NCBI RefSeq assembly: GCF_020982545.1
Contig: NZ_JAJKLK010000001.1
Location: 434,001 to 498,000 of the forward strand
Reading direction: 5' to 3'
Source of the DNA: Streptomyces sp. MNU76
Lineage (GTDB): Bacteria > Actinomycetota > Actinomycetes > Streptomycetales > Streptomycetaceae
DNA: 64,000 bases
Shown here: in pieces, positions 26,688 through 34,837 of the stretch
How the letters are laid out: every line of letters starts with the position of its first letter
Numbering within the stretch: position 1 is the first letter of the stretch
Notes under the pieces: generated by a model
Databases searched by the model: none
The model's input: the letters and a program-made list of their open reading frames with translations, nothing else
Told to the model about the DNA's origin: nothing
Translations under genes and position numbers: made by a program

Positions 26688-27527
26688 ATGCGTGCTCTGC
26701 CCGCACGGCGTCTCGCGGTCCCCGCCCTCTGCGCCACGCTCCTGCTCGGCGTCACCGCCCCGCCGCCCTGGCGGCCGACGCCGGACGACGCGTGACCGCG
26801 CCCGGTCGGCGGCCGCCCCCGTCCCCGGCGCGGACGCGCTCCTCACCCAGCTCAAGGGCCTGGGCGACCTCGGTGGCGTACTGAAGCCGGTGACCGATCT
26901 GCTCGACGCCGTGCTCAAGGCGGACAACGGTCAGCTCTCCGCCGAACAGGCGGCCTCGCTGGGCAAGGCCGTGCAGGAGGCCATCGACAAGGCCAAGGCG
27001 GCGGCACCGGCGACCCCGCCCGCCGCCCTGCCGGTCGACCCGGCCGCCCCGCCGTCCCGGTGACTCCGCCCGCGCCCGCCGTCCCGCGACGCCCGTCACG
27101 CCGCCCGCGCCCGCCGTGCCGCCGTCGCCCGCCGTGCCGCCGTCGCCCGCCGTGCCGCCGTCGCCCGCCGTGCCTCCGGCGCCGCCCGTCGTCCCCGCGG
27201 CGCCGTCGGTGCCGTGCCGCAGCAGGCCGTCACGCTGCCGGCGTTCGACCGGGCCTCGCGCAGCCGGTCGGCAGAACCGCGGCGGACCCGGTGACCGACG
27301 CGCTCACCGCCCTCCAGGCCGCCGTCGACGCCCTGCTCAAGGCGGTCACTTCCGGCGACCTCGCCCAGGTGGTGCCCGCCGTCACCGGTGTGGTGACCGG
27401 TCTGGTCAAGCTCATCGCGGCCATCCTGGTCGGCAGCGGCCTGCCCGTCCCCGCCGACCTGCCGCCGGTCCAGCCGCCGGCGGAGCTGCCCGCGACGCCG
27501 CCCACGGGCACGCTGCCCGTGCGCTAG
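26688..27527 (+). pseudogene. Secreted Pro/Val/Ala-rich protein broken by several frameshifts
   Basis: Starts at ATG 26688 (MRALPARRLAVPALCATLLLG). Pieces of one protein lie in all three frames: a signal peptide; ALLTQLKGLGDLGGVLKPVTD and DAVLKADNGQLSAEQ; a (PPSPAV)n repeat around 27115-27175; then VTDALTALQAAVDALLKAV and a C-terminal PPVQPPAELPATPP ending at 27527. Frame changes fall near 26758-26761, 26799-26815, 27047-27050, 27083-27085, 27211-27216 and 27250-27283, mostly at C runs. An intact version would be about 280 aa. I cannot tell real decay from sequencing error, but the uniform pattern favours the latter. Function unknown. Confidence 0.6.
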
Positions 27528-27661
27528 ACCTGCTGGACCGACTGGTTCGTATGAACTGTCGTTCGGCGTCAGATATGACCTGTCCGGTGTGGGGTTTCCG
27601 CCGGCGCGAGGGCTCGTTGGACACGGCGCAGTGCTTCCAGTATTCCGAGGAGAGGAACACG

Positions 27662-27952
27662 ATGAAGTCCCTGAAGGCCGCCGCTGTCGTTGCCGGGTCC
27701 ATGGCCATCGCTGGCGCCGCCGCGCCGGCCTTTGCCTACGACGCCACGGACGTCACGCCCACCAGCCTCAACGGCGCGGTGAACACGCTCTTCAAGGAGC
27801 CCATCTCACCCGCACCCCTGCAGCAGCAGTCGAACGCGCTCGACACCGAGAACAAGGACTCCGTGCTCCACACGGTGAGCGGCGCGACCAAGACCCTCAA
27901 CTCCTCCGGAGGCCCCGGCCAGCTCCTCGGTGGTCTGCCCCTCCAGCGCTGA
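27662..27952 (+). CDS. Small secreted protein
   Basis: 96 aa from ATG 27662, with CGAGGAGAGG upstream; the longer in-frame ORF is not credible. It has a signal peptide ending PAFAYDATD, then a polar mature chain of about 70 residues with two short recurring elements (SLNGAVNTLF, TLNSSGGPGQLLGGLPL) and no cysteine. I do not recognise the family. Its position among chaplins suggests a surface-associated or developmentally expressed protein. Confidence 0.75.
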   Translation: MKSLKAAAVVAGSMAIAGAAAPAFAYDATDVTPTSLNGAVNTLFKEPISPAPLQQQSNALDTENKDSVLHTVSGATKTLNSSGGPGQLLGGLPLQR

Positions 27953-28007
27953 CCGTTCCCCTCGCGGCCCCGTTCGTTCTCCCGCCCCGGAGAGGGACGC
28001 CCGCCAT

Positions 28008-28071
28008 GACAGACGTCCGGCACGACAGACGTCCGGCACGACAGACGTCCGGCACGACAGACGTCCGTCAT
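28008..28071. repeat. Four 16-bp tandem repeats
   Basis: Four copies of gacagacgtccggcac (the fourth diverges in its last bases), each containing the palindrome GACGTC, in the 250-nt gap between the small secreted protein and the DUF5949-like gene. Confidence 0.8.
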
Positions 28072-28204
28072 GCCGGAGGTCCGCGGTGCCGGATGTCCGC
28101 GCTGTTCGAGGCGTGTCCCTCGTTCGTGTGGTCGGTCGTCGGCTGTCGCCCGGTCGGGTGAAAAGGCGGCAGGGTCGTTTGGCGGGCGTGGATAGGGTTC
28201 CGCA

Positions 28205-28702
28205 GTGACTTCAACTTCCGCTGAAACCCGCCCTTTCCGCCCCGCAGACCTCGGCACGCTCGTCGTCATGGCATGGAGCGGTGAAGCCCCCGACGGGGAC
28301 ATGCCCTACCTGCTCGCCTACACCCTGGGCGACGGGCAGAGCGGTCCGGAGGGCTCCACGGCCGCCGTCGCGGATCTGCTGACGAGCCTCGGTCTGTCCA
28401 TCGGCGAGAAGGTCGTCGACGGCGCCGCCCACCCCAGTCTGCCGGTCACCCTGCTCGTCGAGGCGGGCCAGGCCGTCGTCACGATGCCGCAGCTCAACGC
28501 CCAGTGCCCCGCGCCGCCGGAGTGGCTCGCCGCCGTCGACCGGCGGGGCTTCGCCTACCTGCTCTTCGCGACCCGCCCCTGGCCCGAGGCCCGGCCCGGC
28601 ACGCCCGTCGAGCCCGAGGCCCTCGCCGCCTTCGCCGGTGACACCGAGACGCTGACCAGCGCGGCACACGTCCTCCTGCCGGCCCGCAGCCTGCGCGGCT
28701 GA
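28205..28702 (+). CDS. DUF5949-like conserved actinobacterial protein
   Basis: 165 aa from GTG 28205. A soluble protein with the stretches LGTLVVMAWSGEAPDGDMPY, VTLLVEAGQAVVTMPQLNAQ and FAYLLFATRPWPE. I recall this as DUF5949; no function is known. No signal peptide, membrane segment or catalytic motif is visible. Its stop overlaps the start of the VKOR-like gene (TGATG), so the two are co-translated. Confidence 0.7.
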   Translation: MTSTSAETRPFRPADLGTLVVMAWSGEAPDGDMPYLLAYTLGDGQSGPEGSTAAVADLLTSLGLSIGEKVVDGAAHPSLPVTLLVEAGQAVVTMPQLNAQCPAPPEWLAAVDRRGFAYLLFATRPWPEARPGTPVEPEALAAFAGDTETLTSAAHVLLPARSLRG

Positions 28703-29403
28703 TGGCCGCCCCGGCAGGGTGGTCGGAGAGTCGGGCCGGTACGGCGGGGGCCGCGGGAGCCGCGGGTGACCCGGGTTCACCTGGTGCGGCGGGCGTGGCG
28801 GGCGAGGGCATGCGGGGCACGCACCGTGCGGCGGGCGGCAGTCATGCCTTCGCGGTCCTGCTGCTGATCACCGGTGCGGCCGGGCTGCTCGCCTCCTGGG
28901 TCATCACGCTCGACAAGTTCAAGCTGCTGGAGGACCCGAACTTCACCCCCGGGTGCAGCCTCAACCCGGTCGTCTCCTGCGGCAACATCATGAAGAGCGA
29001 CCAGGCATCCGCCTTCGGGTTCCCCAACCCGATGATCGGCCTGGTGGCCTACGGCATCGTCATCTGCGTCGGCATGAGCCTGCTGGCCGGGGCGGCCTTC
29101 CCGCGCTGGTACTGGCTGACCTTCGAGGCGGGCGCGCTGTTCGGGGTCGGCTTCGTGACCTGGCTCCAGTTCGAGTCGCTGTACCGGATCAACTCGCTCT
29201 GTCTGTGGTGCTGCCTGGCCTGGATCGCCACGGTCGTCCTCTTCTGGTACCTGACCTCGTTCGTCGTCCGCGAGGGTTTCCTGCCCGCGCCCGCCGGGCT
29301 GCGGAGCTTCCTGGGCGAGTTCACCTGGGTGTTCCCGGTGGTGCACCTCGGAGTGATCGGGATGCTCGTCCTGACCCGCTGGTGGGATTTCTGGACCAGC
29401 TGA
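28702..29403 (+). CDS. Vitamin K epoxide reductase-like (VKOR) membrane thiol oxidase
   Basis: 233 aa. A disordered Gly/Ala-rich N-terminus of about 40 residues precedes about five hydrophobic helices. The outer loop carries NPVVSCGNIMKSDQASAFG, and the helical active site is CLWC in INSLCLWCCLAWIATV. Bacterial VKOR homologues reoxidise a DsbA-like partner and pass electrons to quinone, so they drive disulfide formation outside the membrane. No thioredoxin-fold partner is adjacent. Short chaplins and rodlins nearby each have two cysteines, so they are possible clients, which is inference only. Confidence 0.85.
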   Translation: MAAPAGWSESRAGTAGAAGAAGDPGSPGAAGVAGEGMRGTHRAAGGSHAFAVLLLITGAAGLLASWVITLDKFKLLEDPNFTPGCSLNPVVSCGNIMKSDQASAFGFPNPMIGLVAYGIVICVGMSLLAGAAFPRWYWLTFEAGALFGVGFVTWLQFESLYRINSLCLWCCLAWIATVVLFWYLTSFVVREGFLPAPAGLRSFLGEFTWVFPVVHLGVIGMLVLTRWWDFWTS

Positions 29404-29601
29404 CCACCGGACCACCTGACCGGCCGATCAAACAACCAAACGAGCAGACGACGAACCGAGCAGACGACCAGTGGGCCGATAGGCCTCTCGGACTATTGCG
29501 GCAGTCGGGCGAATCTTCCGCTGAGGGAGATCTCCGGATCGTTCACCAGATACGGACGCCGAGCCCCGGATCCGCCCATTCCTGAAAGCGACCGTACCGA
29601 G

Positions 29602-30108
29602 ATGAAGCCGACCACACGAGGAACCCTTGCCACCGTCGTCACCGGTGTGGCGGCCTCGGTGGGCGCCTCCGCAGCCCCCGCCGTCGCGGCCGAGACGGTG
29701 CCCGTCCCCGTACCGCTCGAAGGGGTGGAGCACTCCCTGAACGTGAAGATGCCCAGGCTGGGCGGGGAGCTGCCGCTGCTGTCGCCGGGCGCTCCCGAGG
29801 GACCGAAGTACGTCGAGGGCCGGCTGCTGCCGGCCAGTGCCCTGCCGCAGGTGCCGTTCGGCGCCGCGCTGCCGGGGCTGCGGGCCGAGACCCCGCTGCC
29901 CCGGATCGTCGGGGAGGGCTTCGAGCGCGTCGGCGTCGACGCCCCCGCCGCCGATCTGCGGACCCTCACCCCCGGGCTGAACGTGGACACCCCGCTGACC
30001 GCGCCCAACCCCGACGCGCTGGGCCTGCCCAGCCTCAAGGACCCCCAGGCGGCCGTCCTCACCCCGGTGCTGCGGACGGCGCCGACCGCGAACCTCGGGC
30101 TCATCTGA
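29602..30108 (+). CDS. Secreted hypothetical protein
   Basis: 168 aa. Signal peptide MKPTTRGTLATVVTGVAASVG...AVAAE, then a Pro/Leu-rich mature chain without cysteines, rich in short LP-x-L elements (PLPRIVGEG, DTPLTAPNP). No domain recognised. It lies 90 nt before melC1 and may share its expression. Confidence 0.7.
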   Translation: MKPTTRGTLATVVTGVAASVGASAAPAVAAETVPVPVPLEGVEHSLNVKMPRLGGELPLLSPGAPEGPKYVEGRLLPASALPQVPFGAALPGLRAETPLPRIVGEGFERVGVDAPAADLRTLTPGLNVDTPLTAPNPDALGLPSLKDPQAAVLTPVLRTAPTANLGLI

Positions 30109-30198
30109 GCCCGCGGCGACACGGAGGACGAGGCCCGGGCCGCACGCGCCCGGGCCGGCCACCCGGGGGTCACCGCTACCGAACACGACGAGGAGAGA

Positions 30199-30669
30199 GT
30201 GTTGTTCGTCGGCAGAGTGACGAGCAGAGTGACGGCGGACCCCGACGCCGGCCGGAGCAGAACGCGCCGCAACGCGCTGCGCGCCCTGGGTGTCTCCGCC
30301 CTCGCCCTGGCCGCGGCCCCCGTGGTCGCCGCCGCGTGGCCACGCCGGTCGGCGCGCCCCGAGGAGGCCGACTTCGACGAGACGTACCGGGGCCACCGCA
30401 TCCGCGGCGCCAGGGCCGACACGGGCCAGGCCGCCTATCTGGCCGCCCGGACACCCGGCGGTGACGCCTGGGACATCACCGTCGACGGACGTCCGCTCCA
30501 CCTGATGCGGCGCGCCGACGGCACGTACCTGAGCATGATCGACCACTACCGCTCGTACCCGACGGCCCTGGACGCGACCCGCGCGGCGGTCGACGAGTTG
30601 GGCACGGCCCAGCGCCTGCGCCTGTCGGAGATGGTGGAGAGGGCGGTCGGCCATGGCCTACACGCGTAA
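30199..30669 (+). CDS. melC1: Tyrosinase cofactor/chaperone MelC1
   Basis: 156 aa. The N-terminal twin-arginine-like signal (RTRRNALRALGVSALALAAAP) is followed by the MelC1 domain: YRGHRIRGARA, VDGRPLHLMRR and YLSMIDHYRSYPT, with the conserved histidines. MelC1 binds apo-tyrosinase, delivers copper and carries it out through the Tat pathway. The start could be GTG 30199 or TTG 30202; AGGAGAG is immediately upstream. It overlaps melC2 by 17 nt. Confidence 0.9.
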   Translation: MLFVGRVTSRVTADPDAGRSRTRRNALRALGVSALALAAAPVVAAAWPRRSARPEEADFDETYRGHRIRGARADTGQAAYLAARTPGGDAWDITVDGRPLHLMRRADGTYLSMIDHYRSYPTALDATRAAVDELGTAQRLRLSEMVERAVGHGLHA

Positions 30670-31519
30670 GGACGTCAGCACCCTCACCCGCAGCGAGCGG
30701 CGGCGGTTCGTCGGAGCCCTGCTGCAGCTCAAACAGCGCGGTGAGTACGACGAGTTCGTGCGCATGCACATCGACCACTACGTCTCCGACGGCGACGGCG
30801 GTCTGCGGACGGCCCACATGGCGCCCTCCTTCCTCCCGTGGCACCGCCGGTTCGTGCTGGAGCTGGAGAAGGCGCTGCGCCGGATCGACGACTCGGTGAC
30901 GGTGCCCTACTGGGACTGGACCCGGGACCGTACGACGACCTCGGTGCCCTGGACGGCGGATCTGCTCGGCGGCAACGGCCGACGCTCCGACAAGCGGGTG
31001 ATGACCGGCCCCTTCGCGTACGGGACGGGCAGGTGGACCATCACGGAGGGGCTCACGGACATCGAGTACCTCACCCGGGACTTCGGCTACCCCCGCAACC
31101 CCGTCGGTCTGCCCACGGCCCGTGACCTGGACGCGGCCCTCGCCGAGCCGGTCTACGACAAGGCCCCCTGGAACTCGGTCACCCGCGGGGGGTTCCGCAA
31201 CCGGCTCGAAGGGTGGGGGCAGGGGACCGGCAACGGCTCATGGCTCAACCACAACCGGGTGCACCGGTGGGTCGGCGGGCACATGGTCGGCGGCGCCTCC
31301 GTCAACGACCCCGTCTTCTGGCTGCACCACGCCTTCATCGACCTCCAATGGACGCGCTGGCAGAGCCGGCACAAGGGTGCGCGCTACCTCCCGGCCAAGC
31401 CGCCGGCCCGGGGCGACGCCCAGCGGGGGCGGATCCTCGCCCGCGACGAGCGGATGCCGCCGTGGAACGTGACGCCGGGGCAGATGGAGGAGATCGGGAG
31501 CGTGTACCGGTACGCGTGA
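30653..31519 (+). CDS. melC2: Tyrosinase MelC2
   Basis: 288 aa type-3 copper enzyme oxidising tyrosine to dopaquinone for melanin. CuA histidines lie in MHIDHYVSD and FLPWHRRFVLELE; CuB histidines in NHNRVHRWVGGHM and FWLHHAFIDLQW. No signal peptide of its own, as expected for a protein exported with MelC1. Length and order match the Streptomyces melC operon. Convergent with a chaplin gene across a strong hairpin. Confidence 0.95.
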   Translation: MAYTRKDVSTLTRSERRRFVGALLQLKQRGEYDEFVRMHIDHYVSDGDGGLRTAHMAPSFLPWHRRFVLELEKALRRIDDSVTVPYWDWTRDRTTTSVPWTADLLGGNGRRSDKRVMTGPFAYGTGRWTITEGLTDIEYLTRDFGYPRNPVGLPTARDLDAALAEPVYDKAPWNSVTRGGFRNRLEGWGQGTGNGSWLNHNRVHRWVGGHMVGGASVNDPVFWLHHAFIDLQWTRWQSRHKGARYLPAKPPARGDAQRGRILARDERMPPWNVTPGQMEEIGSVYRYA

Positions 31520-31617
31520 CCGGTGGGGGCCGCGTGACCGGGCCGCGTGACGGGCTGCGTGACCGGCTGCGGGAAAGGGCTCGGGGCGGGCTCGGAAATG
31601 GGCTTCTGGAGTGGCGA

Positions 31618-31652
31618 GAAGCCCCCGACGGTCGGACACCGTCGAGGGCTTC
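31618..31652. terminator. Bidirectional terminator between melC2 and chaplin
   Basis: GAAGCCC-GACGGT and ACCGTC-GGGCTTC arms with a small internal bulge and CGGAC loop, between convergent genes. Confidence 0.7.
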
Positions 31653-31716
31653 CTGGTACTGCCGTGCACTTCCTGGTCCTGCCGGTACTGCCGTGCCGCT
31701 CGGGGTGTCGGCCCCG

Positions 31717-32013
31717 TCAGTGGCCGTAGCCGGACGGGCCGGGGCTGCCGGGGTTGCCCTTGTGGTTGTCGTCGCTCTTGTTGACGCAGACGTTGCCGAA
31801 GGCCGGGTTCAGCAGGCCGATGACGTCGATCGTGTTCCCGCACAGGTTGATCGGCACGTTGACGGGGACCTGGACGACGTTGCCCGACAGGACACCCGGG
31901 GAGCCGACGGCCTTGGCCTCGGCGCCCGCGTCCGCCGAGGCCAGGCCGGCGCCGCTGAGCACGACGGCGGACGTGCCGAGCGTGACGACGGCTGCCTTCG
32001 CGATGCGAGACAT
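31717..32013 (-). CDS. chpG: Short chaplin (ChpG-like)
   Basis: 98 aa from ATG 32013 (MSRIAKAAVVTLGTSAV), with GAAGGAGAA 7 nt upstream. The signal peptide ends ASADAGAEAK. The chaplin domain reads GSPGVLSGNVVQVP, PINLCGNTIDVIG and LLNPAFGNVCVN with two cysteines. A hydrophilic tail (SDDNHKGNPGSPGPSGYGH) extends it beyond the usual short-chaplin length. Next to melC2, as chpG is in S. coelicolor from memory. Confidence 0.9.
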   Translation of the reverse strand: MSRIAKAAVVTLGTSAVVLSGAGLASADAGAEAKAVGSPGVLSGNVVQVPVNVPINLCGNTIDVIGLLNPAFGNVCVNKSDDNHKGNPGSPGPSGYGH

Positions 32014-32247
32014 CACGTTCTCCTTCTTGATTCGGTGAGCGCGACCGCTTCTTCGTGGCCGCACGCCCCTTCAACGCGCCCGCGCACCGAGGGTCACGGC
32101 GTTCATCGGGGGATCACCCTTTCCGAACGCGAGTGTGGGGGCGGCCCCTTCGGGCGCCCTGCGCCGGCAGGAATTCCGGTGCGCACGCGGGAGTCGGGCG
32201 GCTAGCCTCCGGGCGACGGGGCAGCAGCCGGACAGCGGGGCAGAGGA

Positions 32248-32637
32248 GTGAACGGCGTGGAGGAGCAGGCGGCGACAAGGGACTTGAGTGCCGCGAGGGT
32301 GGAGGGGACCGGGGCGACTGGACGGACGCCCGCGTCCGTGCGGGCCGGAGAGCCGGAACAGGCCGATCCGGTGCTGCGGACCTTCGTGCGCGACGGGCGC
32401 CTCGTCCGGTTGCCGGCCCGGTGGCAGCGGAAGCTGGTCGTGCTGCGGTACGTGGCGGAGCGGACCTTCGAGCCGGGGATCGAGTACCCCGAGCGCACCG
32501 TCAACGAAAGACTGCGCGCCTGGTGCGAGGACGCCCCGGTGGATCATGTGACCCTCCGCCGCTACCTGGTGGATCTGGACCACCTCCACCGCCGCCACGG
32601 CTCCTACCGGGTCCCCGACGCCACCCCCGTGGCCTGA
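32248..32637 (+). CDS. DUF2087-domain protein
   Basis: 129 aa from GTG 32248; GTG 32257, better spaced from GAGGAG, may be the real start. The C-terminal half fits DUF2087: VLRTFVRDGRLVRLPARWQR, YPERTVNERLRAWCED and HVTLRRYLVDLDHLHRRHGSY. This small domain is found alone or attached to helix-turn-helix regulators, so a nucleic-acid role is possible but not shown. Divergent from chpG. Confidence 0.8.
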   Translation: MNGVEEQAATRDLSAARVEGTGATGRTPASVRAGEPEQADPVLRTFVRDGRLVRLPARWQRKLVVLRYVAERTFEPGIEYPERTVNERLRAWCEDAPVDHVTLRRYLVDLDHLHRRHGSYRVPDATPVA

Positions 32638-32788
32638 CACCACCCGCCAGAGGTCCATGCGAAGGTGCGAAGGCGGGCCGCCGCGCTCGGCCGCTGTGGC
32701 TTGATCCTGTTGGGTCGGTCGCCGCAGGCGATCGAGAGCCCACATGGGTGACCGGTGGGCTCGCAGCCTTGCTCTGAACAGCAAAAAT

Positions 32789-32806
32789 GCCCTCCCGGAG
32801 GAGGGC
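32789..32806 (-). terminator. Rho-independent terminator of tRNA-Arg
   Basis: GCCCTCC, a 4-nt loop, GGAGGGC, followed on the minus strand by ATTTTT. A classical intrinsic terminator 11 nt past the tRNA 3' end. Confidence 0.85.
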
Positions 32807-32816
32807 GGGGTGTGGG

Positions 32817-32889
32817 CGCCCCCGGCAGGACTCGAACCTGCGGCCAAGCGCTTAGAAGGCGCCTGCTCTATCCACTGAGCTACGGGGGC
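32817..32889 (-). tRNA. tRNA-Arg (anticodon TCT)
   Basis: 73 nt on the minus strand. The acceptor stem GCCCCCG/CGGGGGC, D-arm GCTC...GAGC, a 5-bp anticodon stem with loop CTTCTAA (anticodon TCT) and the T-arm with GGTTCGAGTCC are all present. The discriminator is G, and CCA is not encoded exactly. It reads AGA, a rare codon in high-GC Streptomyces. Confidence 0.95.
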
Positions 32890-33199
32890 CGGGTGTGGTG
32901 GCCTCTGTCTTGGTGCCCGGGTGTGGGCTGATCCGTGACGTTGCCGGGGACAAGGATAGGGCTCCCGAGTCCTTGTCCCTGTTGCTTCGCCTCCGTGGCT
33001 CAATGTGGAGGTTCGGTGAAGCGGTCCTGATAATCGCAGGCAGGTACGAATCGTGCACCTCTTTTGCCGCCTCGGACCCCGGGTGTTGTGCACTCGTTAT
33101 GCCTGCGCCCCTCTCGTCCCGTCCGTCCCGTGTGTCCTGTCGGCGCGCAGACGTACTTATATGCTTCAGAAAGTCCACAAAATTGGGCATTCTTCGCAT
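32890..33199. promoter_or_regulatory. Intergenic region between tRNA-Arg and dynamin-like gene
   Basis: 310 nt. The in-frame extension of the downstream ORF into it (from 33053) has atypical codon use. The stretch 33145-33195 is AT-rich (acttatatgcttcag and acaaaattggg), more like a promoter than coding DNA. It should hold the tRNA promoter near 32900 and the promoter of the GTPase pair. Confidence 0.5.
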
Positions 33200-34837
33200 G
33201 TGGTGACCTTGGACGTACGGCCTCAGCTGCTCGACGCGCTCTCCGCCCTGCGCGACCGTGTCGCCGCCGCGCGCTTCCCGCTGCCCCTGGCAGGGGCCCC
33301 GCGCGCGCGTGCCAACCGCGACGAACTGCTCGCGCAACTCGACGACTACTTGGTGCCCCGGTTGCGACAACCCGAAGCACCGTTGCTGGCGGTGGTCGGC
33401 GGGTCCACCGGAGCCGGCAAGTCCACGCTGGTGAACTCCCTGGTGGGACGGAAGGTGAGCGAGGCCGGCGTACTGCGGCCGACGACCCGCACGCCCGTCC
33501 TGATCTGCCATCCCGAGGACCATCACTGGTTCAGCGGCATGCGGGTCCTGCCGAACCTCACGCGCGCCTGGGCGCCGCCGCGGGACCCCGGTCAGGACCC
33601 GGACGACGACGCGTTCCCGCCGGACGGCGACGGTGGCGGCGGCAAGAGAGGCGAGCGCTTCCTGCGCATCGAGACCGCCGACAGCCTGCCGCCCGGTCTC
33701 GCCCTCCTCGACGCACCCGACATCGACTCCCTGGACGCCGACAACCGGGTCCTCGCCGCCGAACTCATCTGCGCCGCCGACATCTGGGTGATGGTCACCA
33801 CGGCTTCCCGCTACGCCGACGCCGTGCCGTGGCATCTGCTGCGGTCCGCGAAGGAACACCGGGCGACCCTGGTCACCGTGCTCGACCGGGTGCCCCACCA
33901 GGTCGTCTCCGAGGTCTCCCGCCAGTACGGGGCGCTGCTGACCAAGGCCGGCCTCGGCGACGTACCCCGCTTCACCGTCCCCGAACTCCCCGAGTCCGCC
34001 TGGGGCGGCGGGTTGCTGCCGGGCACCGCCGTCGCGTCGCTGCGGACCTGGCTCATCCAGCAGGCGACCGATCCGGCGGCCCGTCACCAGGCCATGGCCC
34101 GCACCGCGCACGGGGTCCTCGACTCGCTGCGGTCCCGGATGCCCGAGCTGGCGAGCGCGGCGGCCCAGCAGTACTCCGCCGCCCTCCGGCTCACCGCCGC
34201 CGTCGACTCGGCGTACGACAGCGAGCAAGCGCGCGTGAAGGGCCGTTTGCAGGCGGGGGCCGTGCTCGCGGGTGACGCCCTCAAACGATGGCGCAGTTAC
34301 CCCCTCGACTGCACCGCCGGCGAACTGCTCGACGCCCTGGTCGAGAGCCTCGGCACCCTGCTGCTGTGCGCGGTCACCGCCGCCGACGAACGCATCGCCG
34401 AGGCCTGGAGTCGCGAACCGGCGGCCGTGGCAGCTGGACTGACGGAGCGTGACACGACGGGGGAGAGCGTCGAGCACCGCATCGGGATGACCGTACGGCG
34501 TTGGCGGCGTGTCCTGGAGGAGTACGCCGAGGAAGAGGTGCGCGACCTCGACCGGAGCGTCGCCCCGGACACGGAGGTGGTGGCCGCCCTGGGCGCCACG
34601 GCCCTGCTGGGCGGCCGACGGGCCCGGTCCGCCGGGGAGGGGCTCGCACAACGGATCGGGGCGCACGGCGCGCTGCGGCTGCGCGACCGCGGTGGACGGC
34701 TGCTCACCGACTACCTCGAACGGGCGCTCGACGCCGAGCGCGACCGCCGGCTCGCTCCGCTCGACGCCCTCGAGGTGCACCCCGACCCGCAGGCCGAACT
34801 CATCGCCACCCTGTCCGTACTGCAGAAGGAGAGGTGA
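33200..34837 (+). CDS. Dynamin-like GTPase (first of pair)
   Basis: 545 aa from GTG 33200 (or 33203); codon use upstream argues against the longer ORF. G1 P-loop [13 protein letters not shown] near residue 68, switch Thr in RPTTRTPV, and G3 as [11 protein letters not shown] long helical C-terminal half lacks obvious membrane helices. It belongs with bacterial dynamin-family/YfjP-type GTPases. In S. coelicolor, paired dynamin-like proteins support sporulation septation, but those (DynA/B) are in another locus, so this pair is distinct. It overlaps the second GTPase (GTGA). Confidence 0.85.
   Translation: MVTLDVRPQLLDALSALRDRVAAARFPLPLAGAPRARANRDELLAQLDDYLVPRLRQPEAPLLAVVGGSTGAGKSTLVNSLVGRKVSEAGVLRPTTRTPVLICHPEDHHWFSGMRVLPNLTRAWAPPRDPGQDPDDDAFPPDGDGGGGKRGERFLRIETADSLPPGLALLDAPDIDSLDADNRVLAAELICAADIWVMVTTASRYADAVPWHLLRSAKEHRATLVTVLDRVPHQVVSEVSRQYGALLTKAGLGDVPRFTVPELPESAWGGGLLPGTAVASLRTWLIQQATDPAARHQAMARTAHGVLDSLRSRMPELASAAAQQYSAALRLTAAVDSAYDSEQARVKGRLQAGAVLAGDALKRWRSYPLDCTAGELLDALVESLGTLLLCAVTAADERIAEAWSREPAAVAAGLTERDTTGESVEHRIGMTVRRWRRVLEEYAEEEVRDLDRSVAPDTEVVAALGATALLGGRRARSAGEGLAQRIGAHGALRLRDRGGRLLTDYLERALDAERDRRLAPLDALEVHPDPQAELIATLSVLQKER

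Noticed and set aside
28008..28071. CRISPR array
   Set aside because: Units are contiguous 16-mers with no spacers.
32817..32889. Integrated element at the tRNA-Arg gene
   Set aside because: No integrase, excisionase or duplicated tRNA 3' end nearby; flanking genes look like core genome.
33053..33199. Upstream extension of the first dynamin-like gene
   Set aside because: AT-rich stretch with atypical codon use; homology-like sequence starts only at about 33200.
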